Assembly (NCBI GenBank): GCA_001657295.1
Contig: LYSW01000017.1
Coordinates: 1-44,375 of the forward strand
Direction: 5' to 3'
Origin: Oceanicaulis sp. BBD 1991-10
Lineage (GTDB): Bacteria > Pseudomonadota > Alphaproteobacteria > Caulobacterales > Maricaulaceae
Length of the DNA stretch: 44,375 nt
Below the pieces are notes generated by a model. The model ran no database searches, was not told the DNA's origin, and saw only the letters and a list, made by a program, of their open reading frames with translations. The position numbers and the translations under genes are program-made. Positions within the stretch are counted from its first letter, which is position 1. Every line of letters starts with the position of its first letter. This document shows positions 18,406 through 25,750 of this stretch, piece after piece.

Positions 18406-18627
18406 CTAATCCCAGAACCGCCACCAGGGCGGCTCTTCTTCGGGTTGGTGGATGCCGAGCCAGGCGCGGATTTGCTCGATCACCGGATCAAGCTGCGTCC
18501 AGACCGGCAGATAGGACTCGATGAAATGATCCGCCGCCGGCCAGGCGACGGACAGGAGGAAGGCGGCGCCGATCACCGTCACAAGCAAGGTCAGTATCGG
18601 TTTAAACAGGTCCGCGAGAAACTGCAT
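18406..18627 (-). CDS. Small single-span membrane protein, 73 aa
   Basis: ATG at 18627 is preceded by GGGAGGG at about 7 nt, a strong ribosome site; the longer open frame upstream is not needed. One hydrophobic segment (ILTLLVTVIGAAFLLSVAW) is followed by an amphipathic stretch and a Glu- and Trp-rich tail (EEEPPWWRFWD). I do not recognise a family. It is divergent from the HAD phosphatase gene with 271 bp between, in which I see no other gene. Confidence 0.65.
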   Translation of the reverse strand: MQFLADLFKPILTLLVTVIGAAFLLSVAWPAADHFIESYLPVWTQLDPVIEQIRAWLGIHQPEEEPPWWRFWD

Positions 18628-18898
18628 GGGACGCCCTCCCAAAGCTTTAGCGCCGCAAGCATATCGCGATCGGGAGCTGAAACGGAGCGGAATCTGGATC
18701 CGTCTTTGAGGCGGGCGTTCAGAGCGAAGACCGGACCGGGCTTGGCCAGGTGCGGAGGCGGCGCGCTCGCCGGTTGTGTCGGGACCCTCGGCCTTTCCCG
18801 GACGGACCGCAGGATCGGCTGTCCCTTTCCTGGCGCAGATGCAAGCATGGCGCGGCGCATCGGCGGGTCTCGCCGACGGCGCCCGAAGAGGGCCGGTC

Positions 18899-19567
18899 AT
18901 GGCGGAGCTGATCATATTCGACGTCGATTCCACGTTGCTGGGCGTGGAAAGCCTCGATTTCGCCGTCGAACGGGCATTGCGCACGGCGCCGGACGGCGCG
19001 CAGCGGTCGCGCGCATTGAGCGCGCTGACCGATCAGGGCATGGCGGGCGAGATTGATTTTCGCACATCGCTGGAGCGGCGCATCGCCATCGCCGGTCTGA
19101 CGCGGACCAGCGTTTATGACGCGCGCGAAGCCTTGCGCGGTCATCTTACCCCCGGCATGGCGGACTTGCTGTCGGCGCTGCGGGCGAAGGGCCGGCGGGT
19201 GGCCGCGGTCTCCGGCGGCTTCGACGATCTGATCGCGCCCGCGCTGGGCGATCTGGGCTTTGCTTCCGGCGATGTCAGCGCCAACAGCTTCGTATTCGAT
19301 GCGGCCGGCGCCGTCATTGATTTCGACCGCGCCAATCCGCTCTCGCGCTCGGGCGGCAAGGCCGAGCGCGTCGCGGCCCTGAAATCACAGGCGCAGGCGC
19401 GCCGCGCGGTTATGGTCGGAGACGGCATGACGGATTTTGAGGCCTGTTCCGGCGGCGCCGCGGACCATTTCATCGGCTTTGGCGGCGTGGTGTCGCGCGC
19501 CGCGGTGAAAGCCAAAGCCCAAGCCTGGGCCGACAGCGTCGCGGAGTTGGATGCGCTGCTGTCCTGA
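18899..19567 (+). CDS. HAD-IB phosphatase, phosphoserine-phosphatase-like
   Basis: 222-aa HAD hydrolase. ATG at 18899 has GAAGAGGG just upstream; an extension to 18776 is possible but unlikely. Motif I is FDVDSTL, with the Asp nucleophile at about residue 8 and the acid/base Asp two later. Motif II is VSGGFDD, and motif III is GDGMTDFEAC. The DVDSTL...ESLDF opening resembles eukaryotic and bacterial SerB, which makes serine from phosphoserine. The related HAD-IB phosphatases cannot be told apart by eye, so the substrate is a family-based guess. No serine pathway gene is nearby. Confidence 0.8.
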   Translation: MAELIIFDVDSTLLGVESLDFAVERALRTAPDGAQRSRALSALTDQGMAGEIDFRTSLERRIAIAGLTRTSVYDAREALRGHLTPGMADLLSALRAKGRRVAAVSGGFDDLIAPALGDLGFASGDVSANSFVFDAAGAVIDFDRANPLSRSGGKAERVAALKSQAQARRAVMVGDGMTDFEACSGGAADHFIGFGGVVSRAAVKAKAQAWADSVAELDALLS

Positions 19568-19594
19568 CCGAGCAACGCCCCCGCCGCCGATCGG

Positions 19595-20047
19595 TCACGC
19601 CGCATCCGGGGTGGATTTTTGTCTGCGCCACGGGTCTCCGGGGCGGGTCACATAGCGCGTCCAGACATGGCCCCACGGCATAATGACAAAGACCACGACG
19701 ATGCCCACGCATTCGTAAAAGGTGGATTCAACATCCTCCCAGCGTCCGTTCTGCGCCGCCGGGACCGCGACCAACGCCAGCCAGATGGTCTTCCACAGGG
19801 TCTCAAACAGAAGCAGAGGCAGCATCTGGAGCGGATATCGAAGGCCCAGAAGAGTGAGCAGCGCCAAGGCGGCGAACATGGACTTCGCGACCCCGGTCAT
19901 CAGCGGCCAATCGGACGATTGAAAAAGCAATTGCTCCCACACAAAGCTGCTCAACCCGAGGAAAATCAGGAGATAAATCAAACGCAAGGCGTTCAGCCGC
20001 CAAAGCGAAACGGGTGGCGGCGTCTTGGCGTCATGGGTCAAATTCAC
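19595..20047 (-). CDS. Four-helix inner-membrane protein, 150 aa, function unknown
   Basis: The chosen start is GTG at 20047 because GGAG precedes it closely; an in-frame start at 20116 has no ribosome site. Four hydrophobic segments are visible: ALRLIYLLIFLGLSSFVW, KSMFAALALLTLLGL, LPLLLFETLWKTIWLALVAV and ECVGIVVVFVIMPWG. A basic tail follows (RPGDPWRRQK). There is no family I can name with confidence. It is convergent with the HAD phosphatase gene, 27 bp apart. Confidence 0.7.
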   Translation of the reverse strand: MNLTHDAKTPPPVSLWRLNALRLIYLLIFLGLSSFVWEQLLFQSSDWPLMTGVAKSMFAALALLTLLGLRYPLQMLPLLLFETLWKTIWLALVAVPAAQNGRWEDVESTFYECVGIVVVFVIMPWGHVWTRYVTRPGDPWRRQKSTPDAA

Positions 20048-20229
20048 AGCTCCAACTCCAGGGATTTTGAGGGCGCGCACGTGCCGAAGGCCGGCGGCCG
20101 GCGCTCGGAGGCGCATCGGAGCTAGATGCAGGTCAGCGGTTCCTGACGTCTTGCTGGTTTGGAAATCGGCGACGGTTTCGCTGCAAATTCAGGCGGATCC
20201 TCGACCCGTCGAGGCCAGGCGTTTCGCGG

Positions 20230-20634
20230 CTAGTCCAGATAGGTCCAGGTTTCAGCGCCATCGAAGGTGCGGATCCTAAATTGTGAGATCGCCGCGGGAT
20301 CCGCCATCGCGGCGTTGACGGCCATGCGCGTATCCGGCGGCGTCGGGGACGGCTTCGGTTCCGGTTCCCAATGGGTCGTGCAGCCACAGCGCTTGCAGCT
20401 CACCATGGCCAGCGTCCCGTCGCCCTGGACATAGCGATGCACCGCCTCCGGCGCGTAGTCGAGCTCGACATGCCGGGCCTCGGCGTGAATCCAGAGCGCC
20501 CGCAGGCGCCGGCAGATCGAGCAGGTGCACCGGGTCAGGTGTTCCGGTTCGCGGGTTATGCGCCATCGCACGGCCCCGCAATGACACGCGCCTTCAAGCG
20601 CGAAGGTCCTGGCGGAGGATGAGTCGGCGCCCAT
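20230..20634 (-). CDS. GFA-family zinc-binding protein
   Basis: 134-aa protein of the glutathione-dependent formaldehyde-activating (GFA) fold. Zinc ligands are visible as ACHCGAVRW (residues 16-19), CTCSICRR (near 36-41) and SCKRCGC (near 79-84). Most members of this family are of unknown function, and activity as an S-hydroxymethylglutathione synthase should not be assumed. It lies 10 bp downstream of the DUF533 gene on the same strand and could share its transcript. Confidence 0.85.
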   Translation of the reverse strand: MGADSSSARTFALEGACHCGAVRWRITREPEHLTRCTCSICRRLRALWIHAEARHVELDYAPEAVHRYVQGDGTLAMVSCKRCGCTTHWEPEPKPSPTPPDTRMAVNAAMADPAAISQFRIRTFDGAETWTYLD

Positions 20635-20644
20635 CCCTTAAGCT

Positions 20645-21352
20645 CTACGCGCTCGCCGCGTCGGCCGAGCGGTGGATTTCCTCGACCAGTCCCGGCTCCA
20701 GCTCCAGGCGGGCGGCCAGCATTTGCAGATAAGCCTGTTCGGCCGCGGTGTCGGCCTCGATCGCGACCAGGCTGGCGGCGTATATCTCGGCGGCGGTTTC
20801 CGGGCAGGTGGCGCCGGCGACCACGGCGTTCACGTCCAGCGGGGCGGACAATTCATCAAACACGAAGGCTTTCGCGCCGGCATCGAGATCCATGCTGTTC
20901 AGGCGTTCGAAGATCGCGGTCTTCTCATCCGCATCGATCTTACCGTCGGCCTTGGCCGCGGCGATCATGGCGCGCACCAGGGATTGGCCCAGCGCGTCCT
21001 GCGCGGCTTCATCGCCCGGCGCGGGCAGGAAGGCGGTGCCGGAGGGCGCAGCCTCATACTCGGCGGGAACGGACGGCGCCGAGCCCGCCGGCGCTGCGGC
21101 CTGAGCGGGCGCCGCGCCGCCGTCAGCGGCGGCCTTGTTCTGCCGATGCTTGTTCCAGGCATGGTAAGCCAGGCCGCCGACCGCTGCGACCGCGCCGTAT
21201 TTGGCCGCCTTGCCCATCATCTTGCGCCCCTTCTTGCCCATCAGCATGGAGGCGGCCAGACCGGCCGCGACCCCGCCGCCGCCCGCCAGCGCGGTGCGCC
21301 GGGCGTTCGGGTCGTTCTGCAGGGCGTCCATGATCTTGTTCACGTCGAACAT
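20645..21352 (-). CDS. DUF533 / TerB-like membrane-associated protein (YebE-like)
   Basis: 235-aa protein. The N-terminus (residues 1-70) has a glycine/alanine segment (LAGGGGVAAGLAASMLMG), a basic patch GKKGRKMMGKAAKYG and a second hydrophobic stretch (GAVAAVGGLAYHAW). An Ala/Pro linker follows. Residues about 120-235 form the helical TerB-like domain (VRAMIAAAKADGKIDADEKTAIFERL). This architecture matches DUF533 proteins such as YebE, found in the inner membrane and linked to envelope stress in enterobacteria. The molecular function is unknown. Confidence 0.85.
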   Translation of the reverse strand: MFDVNKIMDALQNDPNARRTALAGGGGVAAGLAASMLMGKKGRKMMGKAAKYGAVAAVGGLAYHAWNKHRQNKAAADGGAAPAQAAAPAGSAPSVPAEYEAAPSGTAFLPAPGDEAAQDALGQSLVRAMIAAAKADGKIDADEKTAIFERLNSMDLDAGAKAFVFDELSAPLDVNAVVAGATCPETAAEIYAASLVAIEADTAAEQAYLQMLAARLELEPGLVEEIHRSADAASA

Positions 21353-21524
21353 CGGCGAGGCTCTCCATCAATGCCGCAAATGGGCGGTGATCAGCGAAAA
21401 GGTCCGGCGCGGACGCGCCGTGAAATCTGACTGTCAGACTTGGTCTTGAATGCGCCGCCTTGCAAGAGCCTGGCGGCGGAAATCGCCTGCTTCCGCCGCC
21501 CCAAGGCTCAACGGCGACTTCAGC

Positions 21525-21552
21525 TTGACTGGACCGGCGCGTCGGCTAGGTT
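21525..21552 (+). promoter_or_regulatory. Sigma-70-type promoter for tRNA-Ser
   Basis: TTGACT (21525-21530) and TAGGTT (21547-21552) with a 16-bp spacer sit 14 bp before the mature tRNA start. The form is typical of stable-RNA promoters in alphaproteobacteria. Confidence 0.6.
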
Positions 21553-21566
21553 CGCGCGCCTGCGCT

Positions 21567-21656
21567 GGTGAGGTGGCCGAGTGGTCGAAGGCGCACGCCT
21601 GGAACGCGTGTAGGCGGGCAACCGTCTCGTGGGTTCGAATCCCACCCTCACCGCCA
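21567..21656 (+). tRNA. tRNA-Ser (anticodon GGA)
   Basis: 90-nt class II tRNA. The acceptor stem is GGTGAGG / CCTCACC, with discriminator G and encoded CCA at 21654-21656. The anticodon stem CACGC / GCGTG encloses loop CTGGAAC, so the anticodon is GGA and reads UCC/UCU. A long variable arm, as required for tRNA-Ser, and the T loop GGTTCGAATCC are present. It is the last housekeeping gene before the EPS locus. Confidence 0.97.
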
Positions 21657-22401
21657 GTCAGGCCAGCAAGTCTGGTCCCTTTCCAACTCCCACAGAAATT
21701 CTGTCGAATTTCGCCCTTCGCCTTAACAATTCAGCTTCAACTTTTCCGAGCCCAACGGGCAGTGTGATGGGTGTTCAAGGTTTGTAATTTGACCCAAATT
21801 CGAACCCTATGATGCCTGACCTTTCAACACTTTAAGTGGCCAATTGGCGCGTTGGTCTGCGTGTGAGAGCAGAGCTTGCTCTGACGTTTTGGGCTCGCCT
21901 GCGGGATGAGATTCCGTTTCAAGGCAGGCATTGCCGGGCTCGGTGTTGGTGATTTCGAAGCCAACTCAGCCCGCTTTCAGCTCCGCTTCCCGTTCGGCGC
22001 TCGCGGTCGCAGCGGCGGCGCGTCGCTCACAGGGCGGGCGACGGCCTTCGGCGCGCAGCCACGGTGTGAGGATCGAATAAGCCGGGGCTTCGCCTATGCG
22101 GCCGGTCAGGGCGGCCAGTGTGATGCCGGCGGGTTTGATCAGGTCACGCAATAAGACCGAGGGTGGGTCAGAGCTGTCACGTCGGTCCTGTCATAGGAAA
22201 CGGCCCGCTACTGTCGGAGTTTGACCTTCCGTCATCCGGCTTGGCTCCAGCCTGCCCGCATGAACACCCGCCGGTCGCTATTCGAGACTTGTCCGCTTTC
22301 GTCTGCCACCACCGCCAGCCGGACCCGCCGAACGGGTCGCGTTCCGACAACTCCTTAATACCTGCCGATGCTCCGGCCGACGCCGGACCTGCGCACGCGT
22401 G
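21657..22401. other. Gene-poor stretch between tRNA-Ser and the EPS locus
   Basis: About 745 bp without a gene I can support. The first 200 bp are visibly richer in A+T than the surroundings. A perfect dyad, GAAATTC-TGTC-GAATTTC, is at 21695-21712. On the minus strand, 21966-22151 could encode about 61 aa starting at TTG (RDLIKPAGITLAALTGRIGE...). It has no good ribosome site and no family I know, and could be a gene remnant. I found no integrase and no copy of the tRNA 3' end. Confidence 0.5.
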
Positions 22402-22414
22402 TTGCGTTTTGCAA
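22402..22414. promoter_or_regulatory. LuxO-type operator 1 (upstream of rpoN paralogue)
   Basis: TTGCGTTTTGCAA, one change from TTGCA-N3-TGCAA. Its centre is 59 bp before the -24 element of the rpoN promoter and 41 bp before operator 2, about four helical turns. Confidence 0.6.
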
Positions 22415-22442
22415 GCGGATGATCCTCGCCGGTTGGGGCGAT

Positions 22443-22455
22443 TTGCAATTTGCAA
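22443..22455. promoter_or_regulatory. LuxO-type operator 2 (upstream of rpoN paralogue)
   Basis: TTGCAATTTGCAA, a perfect match to TTGCA-W3-TGCAA. It is close to the -24 element (centre 18 bp away), which is unusually near for an enhancer and could allow repression or autoregulation. Confidence 0.65.
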
Positions 22456-22465
22456 CAGAATGCCC

Positions 22466-22480
22466 CGGCCGCGCGTTTGC
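22466..22480 (+). promoter_or_regulatory. Sigma-54 promoter of the rpoN paralogue
   Basis: CGGCCGCGCGTTTGC has GG and GC at the obligatory 10-bp spacing and a TTGC -12 box. Transcription should start near 22492, 27 bp before the ATG. This implies that the sigma-54 paralogue is made from a sigma-54 promoter. Confidence 0.65.
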
Positions 22481-22518
22481 TCCCCTCAAATCGAAGTCGA
22501 TGCGAAAGGGAGTCATTC

Positions 22519-23796
22519 ATGCCGATCTCAACCCGACACGGATTTCGCCAGGCGCTTCACCAGCGTCAAAGGCTGGGTCAGCGCGGCCAGGCGGCGGTTC
22601 ACCTATTGGGGCTGAGCTTTGAAGACGCTGAGGCCATGATTGAACACGAGGCGCTCGGCAATCCCGTGCTCCAGCCGGTGATCAGGCGGACCAGCACGCC
22701 GATCTGCGACATCATTGCGAACACGGTGGCCGAGCAGGTCTCGCTGGCTGACCACTTGTTGCGGCAAGCCGGCGAACTCACCGATCTGGCGCCGCGAGTC
22801 CGGGCGCGCCTGCGCCACCTGATCGGTTGCCTGGACGAGCGCGGGTATCTTCAGGATCGGCCGGAATGGGTCGATGATGACGAAGGCGCTGAAGCCCTGC
22901 GCGCTTTGCGCGCGCTGGATCCGGCCGGCGTCGGCGCTTTCGATCTCCTCGATTGCTTCACCCTCCAGCTCCAGCGGACCGGGCGTTGGTCGGGATTATG
23001 GCGCGCGTTGTTCGACCGCGCCGACTTGATCGAAAAGCAGGACTTTGCGGCGCTGGCCCGCCAGCTTGGCGTTGAACGGGCGGAACTTCGATCCATGCTG
23101 GCGGCCCTTCGGTCCCTGACGGCGGCGCCGGGGTGCGCGTTCAGCGCTGCAGCGCCGCCGGCGCCGCCAGACTTGCTGGTGAGAACGCTGGCCACGGGCG
23201 AGTTGGTGGTGGAGCTGACGCGCGAGCGTCAGGTGCGCGTCAGCGTTTCCAGGGACGCGGTTGCAGCCTTGCGCCGGATCGAGCATCAGCCCGAGCACGC
23301 CGCCTACGTCAAAGGCCAGCTCGCGCACGCGCGCTGGGTGCGCCATATCTGCCGGCAGCGCGGCGACACGCTCCTTAAAGTGGCGCGCTATGCGGTCGCT
23401 TTGCAGCATGGCGCGGTTCAGGACGGGCCGGCGCATTTGCGCCCGCTGACCCTGCGGGCCGCCGCGGCGGCCCTGGATCTTCATGAATCCACCGTGAGCC
23501 GCGCCGTCGCCCACAAAAGCATTGAAACGCCTGGCGGGGTGATCGCGTTGCGCGCGCTGTTCTCCGCCCCATCGGGTGAGGGGGCGTCCTGCGTCACGGC
23601 CGTACGGTCCAGCATTCAGCGCCTGGTCGCCGCAGAAGGCGCGGAGCGCGTCTTGTCCGATCAGGACATCGCGGACCGGTTGGCGCCGGAGGGCGTCGTG
23701 CTTTCACGGCGCAGCGTCGCGAAACACCGCGCAGCGATGGGGCTCGCCAGTGCGCGACTCCGGCGCCGGCGGTTGGCCCTGTTTGATGACGCCTAG
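22519..23796 (+). CDS. Divergent RNA polymerase sigma-54 factor (RpoN paralogue)
   Basis: 425 aa, shorter than typical RpoN (about 480-500). ATG at 22519 has GGGAG 6 nt upstream. Region I is recognisable but diverged (QRLGQRGQAAVHLLGLSFED, then EHEALGNPVL) and lacks the usual Gln-rich, MTPQL-like start. Core-binding motifs are present: LDERGYL and LDPAGVGAFDLLDCFTLQL (canonical LDPxGVGARDLxECL). The helix-turn-helix LDLHESTVSRAVAHK is near residues 320-334. The RpoN box reads SRRSVAKHRAAMGLASA near 395-411 (canonical ARRTVAKYREMLxIPSS), so several DNA-contacting positions differ. It is not in the usual lptB-rpoN-hpf-ptsN setting but beside EPS genes, which suggests a second, dedicated sigma-54. 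It converges on the glycosyltransferase gene with 2 bp between. Confidence 0.9.
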   Translation: MPISTRHGFRQALHQRQRLGQRGQAAVHLLGLSFEDAEAMIEHEALGNPVLQPVIRRTSTPICDIIANTVAEQVSLADHLLRQAGELTDLAPRVRARLRHLIGCLDERGYLQDRPEWVDDDEGAEALRALRALDPAGVGAFDLLDCFTLQLQRTGRWSGLWRALFDRADLIEKQDFAALARQLGVERAELRSMLAALRSLTAAPGCAFSAAAPPAPPDLLVRTLATGELVVELTRERQVRVSVSRDAVAALRRIEHQPEHAAYVKGQLAHARWVRHICRQRGDTLLKVARYAVALQHGAVQDGPAHLRPLTLRAAAAALDLHESTVSRAVAHKSIETPGGVIALRALFSAPSGEGASCVTAVRSSIQRLVAAEGAERVLSDQDIADRLAPEGVVLSRRSVAKHRAAMGLASARLRRRRLALFDDA

Positions 23797-23798
23797 GC

Positions 23799-24809
23799 CT
23801 AGGGAGCAAGCTCCCGCGCACGCGGCCCGGCGGGCCTTCGGCGCAGGATGCGCTGCAAAGCCTCAAACCGGTCCGGCGGCAGGATGCGAAGGGCGATGGC
23901 GGCGCCCAGTGTCACCGCCGTCTTGAGCGGTTCCCGCACCAGGATGCGGGCGTCCTTGCCGATGGCCTGGAGCGCCAGCGATAAGGATAGCCCGCGATCG
24001 CGCATATTGATGGCGCGGCGGGCCAGATAGCGCAGCTGGAACGCCTCGGCGAGCCCGGACCAGCGGGCGGCGAAGTCGGAATGATTGCGGGCCACACGAT
24101 CGCGCATCCGCGTCCAGGTTTCGAACTGCCGCACGATATTCGCCGACAAACCGCCGGAATTGATGCGGTAGTCGGTCAGAATGGCGTCGACGCCCTCAAA
24201 CCGCCACAGCGTGCCCAGAGCGATCCGCATCCAGCATTCGATGTCTTCGGATTGGCGGAAAAACTCGTCGAACCAGCCGGGCGAGCCGTCTGCGCAATAA
24301 GGGCCCTGGATATGATCAAAGACGCTGCGGCGAATGACGGGGGCGGAGCCATTGCCGACCGGATTGCGCAGGAAGATGTCGGCTGCGGTGACATTGCGGA
24401 GCTTGGGCGCTTGCACGATGCCGATCGGGCGGCCGGCGTCGTCGATCAGGCGCGAGCCTGAATAGCTGACGCCGACAGCGGAATTGCGCCTAAGATGGGC
24501 GACATGAATCTCAAGCTTGGTCGGCGCCCAGGCGTCGTCTGAATCCAGAAAGGCGATGAATTCGCCGCGCGCATGGCGGATGCCGGTGTTGCGAGCGCCG
24601 GCGAGGCCGCGATTTTCTTGGCGGATGATCCGGATTCGAGGGTCGCGAAATCCGTTCGCGATCGAGACTGAATCATCGGTCGACCCGTCATCGATGATCA
24701 GCAGTTCAAAAGGCTCATAGGTCTGGCGAAGAACAGACCGGATCGCGATGGCGAGATAGCGCTCGACATTGAAAACCGGCATGACGACGGTGACGGAGGG
24801 CGGGCTCAT
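23799..24809 (-). CDS. Glycosyltransferase family 2 (EPS)
   Basis: 336-aa GT-A-fold glycosyltransferase, cytoplasmic side of the inner membrane. Visible motifs: VVMPVFNVERYL at the N-terminus, IIDDGSTDDS (nucleotide binding), ENRGLAGARNTG, and the metal-binding FLDSDDAW near residue 92. An acceptor-side segment SEDIECWMRIAL follows, where ED is the usual catalytic base region. The last 90 residues are basic and helical. The start ATG overlaps the stop of the upstream glycosyltransferase by 4 nt (ATGA), so they are translationally coupled. The sugar cannot be predicted. Confidence 0.92.
   Translation of the reverse strand: MSPPSVTVVMPVFNVERYLAIAIRSVLRQTYEPFELLIIDDGSTDDSVSIANGFRDPRIRIIRQENRGLAGARNTGIRHARGEFIAFLDSDDAWAPTKLEIHVAHLRRNSAVGVSYSGSRLIDDAGRPIGIVQAPKLRNVTAADIFLRNPVGNGSAPVIRRSVFDHIQGPYCADGSPGWFDEFFRQSEDIECWMRIALGTLWRFEGVDAILTDYRINSGGLSANIVRQFETWTRMRDRVARNHSDFAARWSGLAEAFQLRYLARRAINMRDRGLSLSLALQAIGKDARILVREPLKTAVTLGAAIALRILPPDRFEALQRILRRRPAGPRARELAP
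23802..23815. terminator. Short palindrome at the rpoN/glycosyltransferase junction
   Basis: GGGAGCAAGCTCCC forms a tight hairpin next to GCCTAGGCCTAGG, in the last codons of the leftward glycosyltransferase gene and just after the rpoN stop. It may be a compact bidirectional transcription end, but it has no T run. Confidence 0.3.
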
Positions 24810-25750
24810 GGATGGCTCCTTTCAACAGGCGTTAAAATCAGGCTCGCCAGTACCAGCGCGCAGGCCTTGGCGGTGCGCAGCGGGCTGCGCAGCGGCAGAG
24901 CCGGATCGCTGGCGAGCGCGCGCAGCAGGCTCATGGCGGCGCGAAGCGGGCGTTTGACGCCCCGGATGGCGCGCAGAGCCTGCTGGCGATAGAAAATGGC
25001 GGTCGCGCGCCGGCGGTGAGACCGCACCAGGAGCGGCGCGAAACCCTCCGCCTTGGCCAGCATGCGCCGCCAGCCGGCCTCCATGGGCGTCAGCCGCGCG
25101 GACAGGCTTTGGGTGTTCAGATGGTAGTCGATCAGGACCGCGTTGACGCCCTTGATCGTCCAGGCGGTCAGGCAGGCCAGGCGCAGGACGATGTCCTGGT
25201 CTTCGGCCGCCGACATCTCCGGATCAAAGCCGCCAACCTCTTCAAAGGCTGCACGCCGGAACACGAGATTCGAGCTGGTGGTGATCGCGAACTCGCCGAG
25301 AAGCTCCTCCGACGACAGCCGGTAGATATGGGGCGTGGCGCCGAGCTCCTCGCCGGACCTCGCGTCAATCAGCCGAACCCGGGAGAACAGGCAGCCGGCG
25401 CTGGGGCGCGCGGCGAAGCCGGCGGCCATGCGCGCCAGCCGGTCCGGCGCCCAGACATCGTCGGCGTCCAGAAAGGCGATGACGTCACCTGATCCATGAG
25501 CCGCGCCGAAATTGCGTGCGGCCGCGGGCCCGGAACCTGGACTGTCCAGCACGGTCACCCGACCGTCCAAAGCCGCGGCGGTCTCGCAGATCATCATGCT
25601 GTCATCGGTTGAGCCATCATCAACCAGGACCAGCTCCCAGGCTTGGTGGTTCTGGTCGAAAACGCTCTGGATGGTCCGCGCCAGCGTGGCGTCCGCGTTG
25701 AAGACGGGCACCACGATGGTGAAGCGGGAAGGGGGCGCAGCAAGGGTCAT
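24806..25750 (-). CDS. Glycosyltransferase family 2 (EPS)
   Basis: 314-aa GT2 enzyme. The start is ATG 25750, overlapping the flippase stop as ATGA; the frame is open far upstream but that part lies inside the flippase gene. Motifs: FTIVVPVFNADATL, LVDDGSTDDS, GPAAARNFGA and FLDADDVW near residue 97, with EDQDIVLRLA in the acceptor region. It is diverged from the other GT2 in this operon and likely adds a different sugar to the lipid-linked repeat unit. Middle gene of the leftward operon flippase-GT2-GT2. Confidence 0.92.
   Translation of the reverse strand: MTLAAPPSRFTIVVPVFNADATLARTIQSVFDQNHQAWELVLVDDGSTDDSMMICETAAALDGRVTVLDSPGSGPAAARNFGAAHGSGDVIAFLDADDVWAPDRLARMAAGFAARPSAGCLFSRVRLIDARSGEELGATPHIYRLSSEELLGEFAITTSSNLVFRRAAFEEVGGFDPEMSAAEDQDIVLRLACLTAWTIKGVNAVLIDYHLNTQSLSARLTPMEAGWRRMLAKAEGFAPLLVRSHRRRATAIFYRQQALRAIRGVKRPLRAAMSLLRALASDPALPLRSPLRTAKACALVLASLILTPVERSHP

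Noticed and set aside
21450-21767. Open reading frame of 105 codons across tRNA-Ser
   Set aside because: It covers the tRNA on the same strand and has no coding features.
21789-21801. TTCGAACCC downstream of tRNA-Ser as a partial att repeat
   Set aside because: Only the common T-loop-like core matches; the flanks differ from the tRNA 3' end.
22163-22615. Open reading frames on both strands in the rpoN upstream region
   Set aside because: Unnatural composition, overlap with operators and the sigma-54 promoter, and no ribosome sites.
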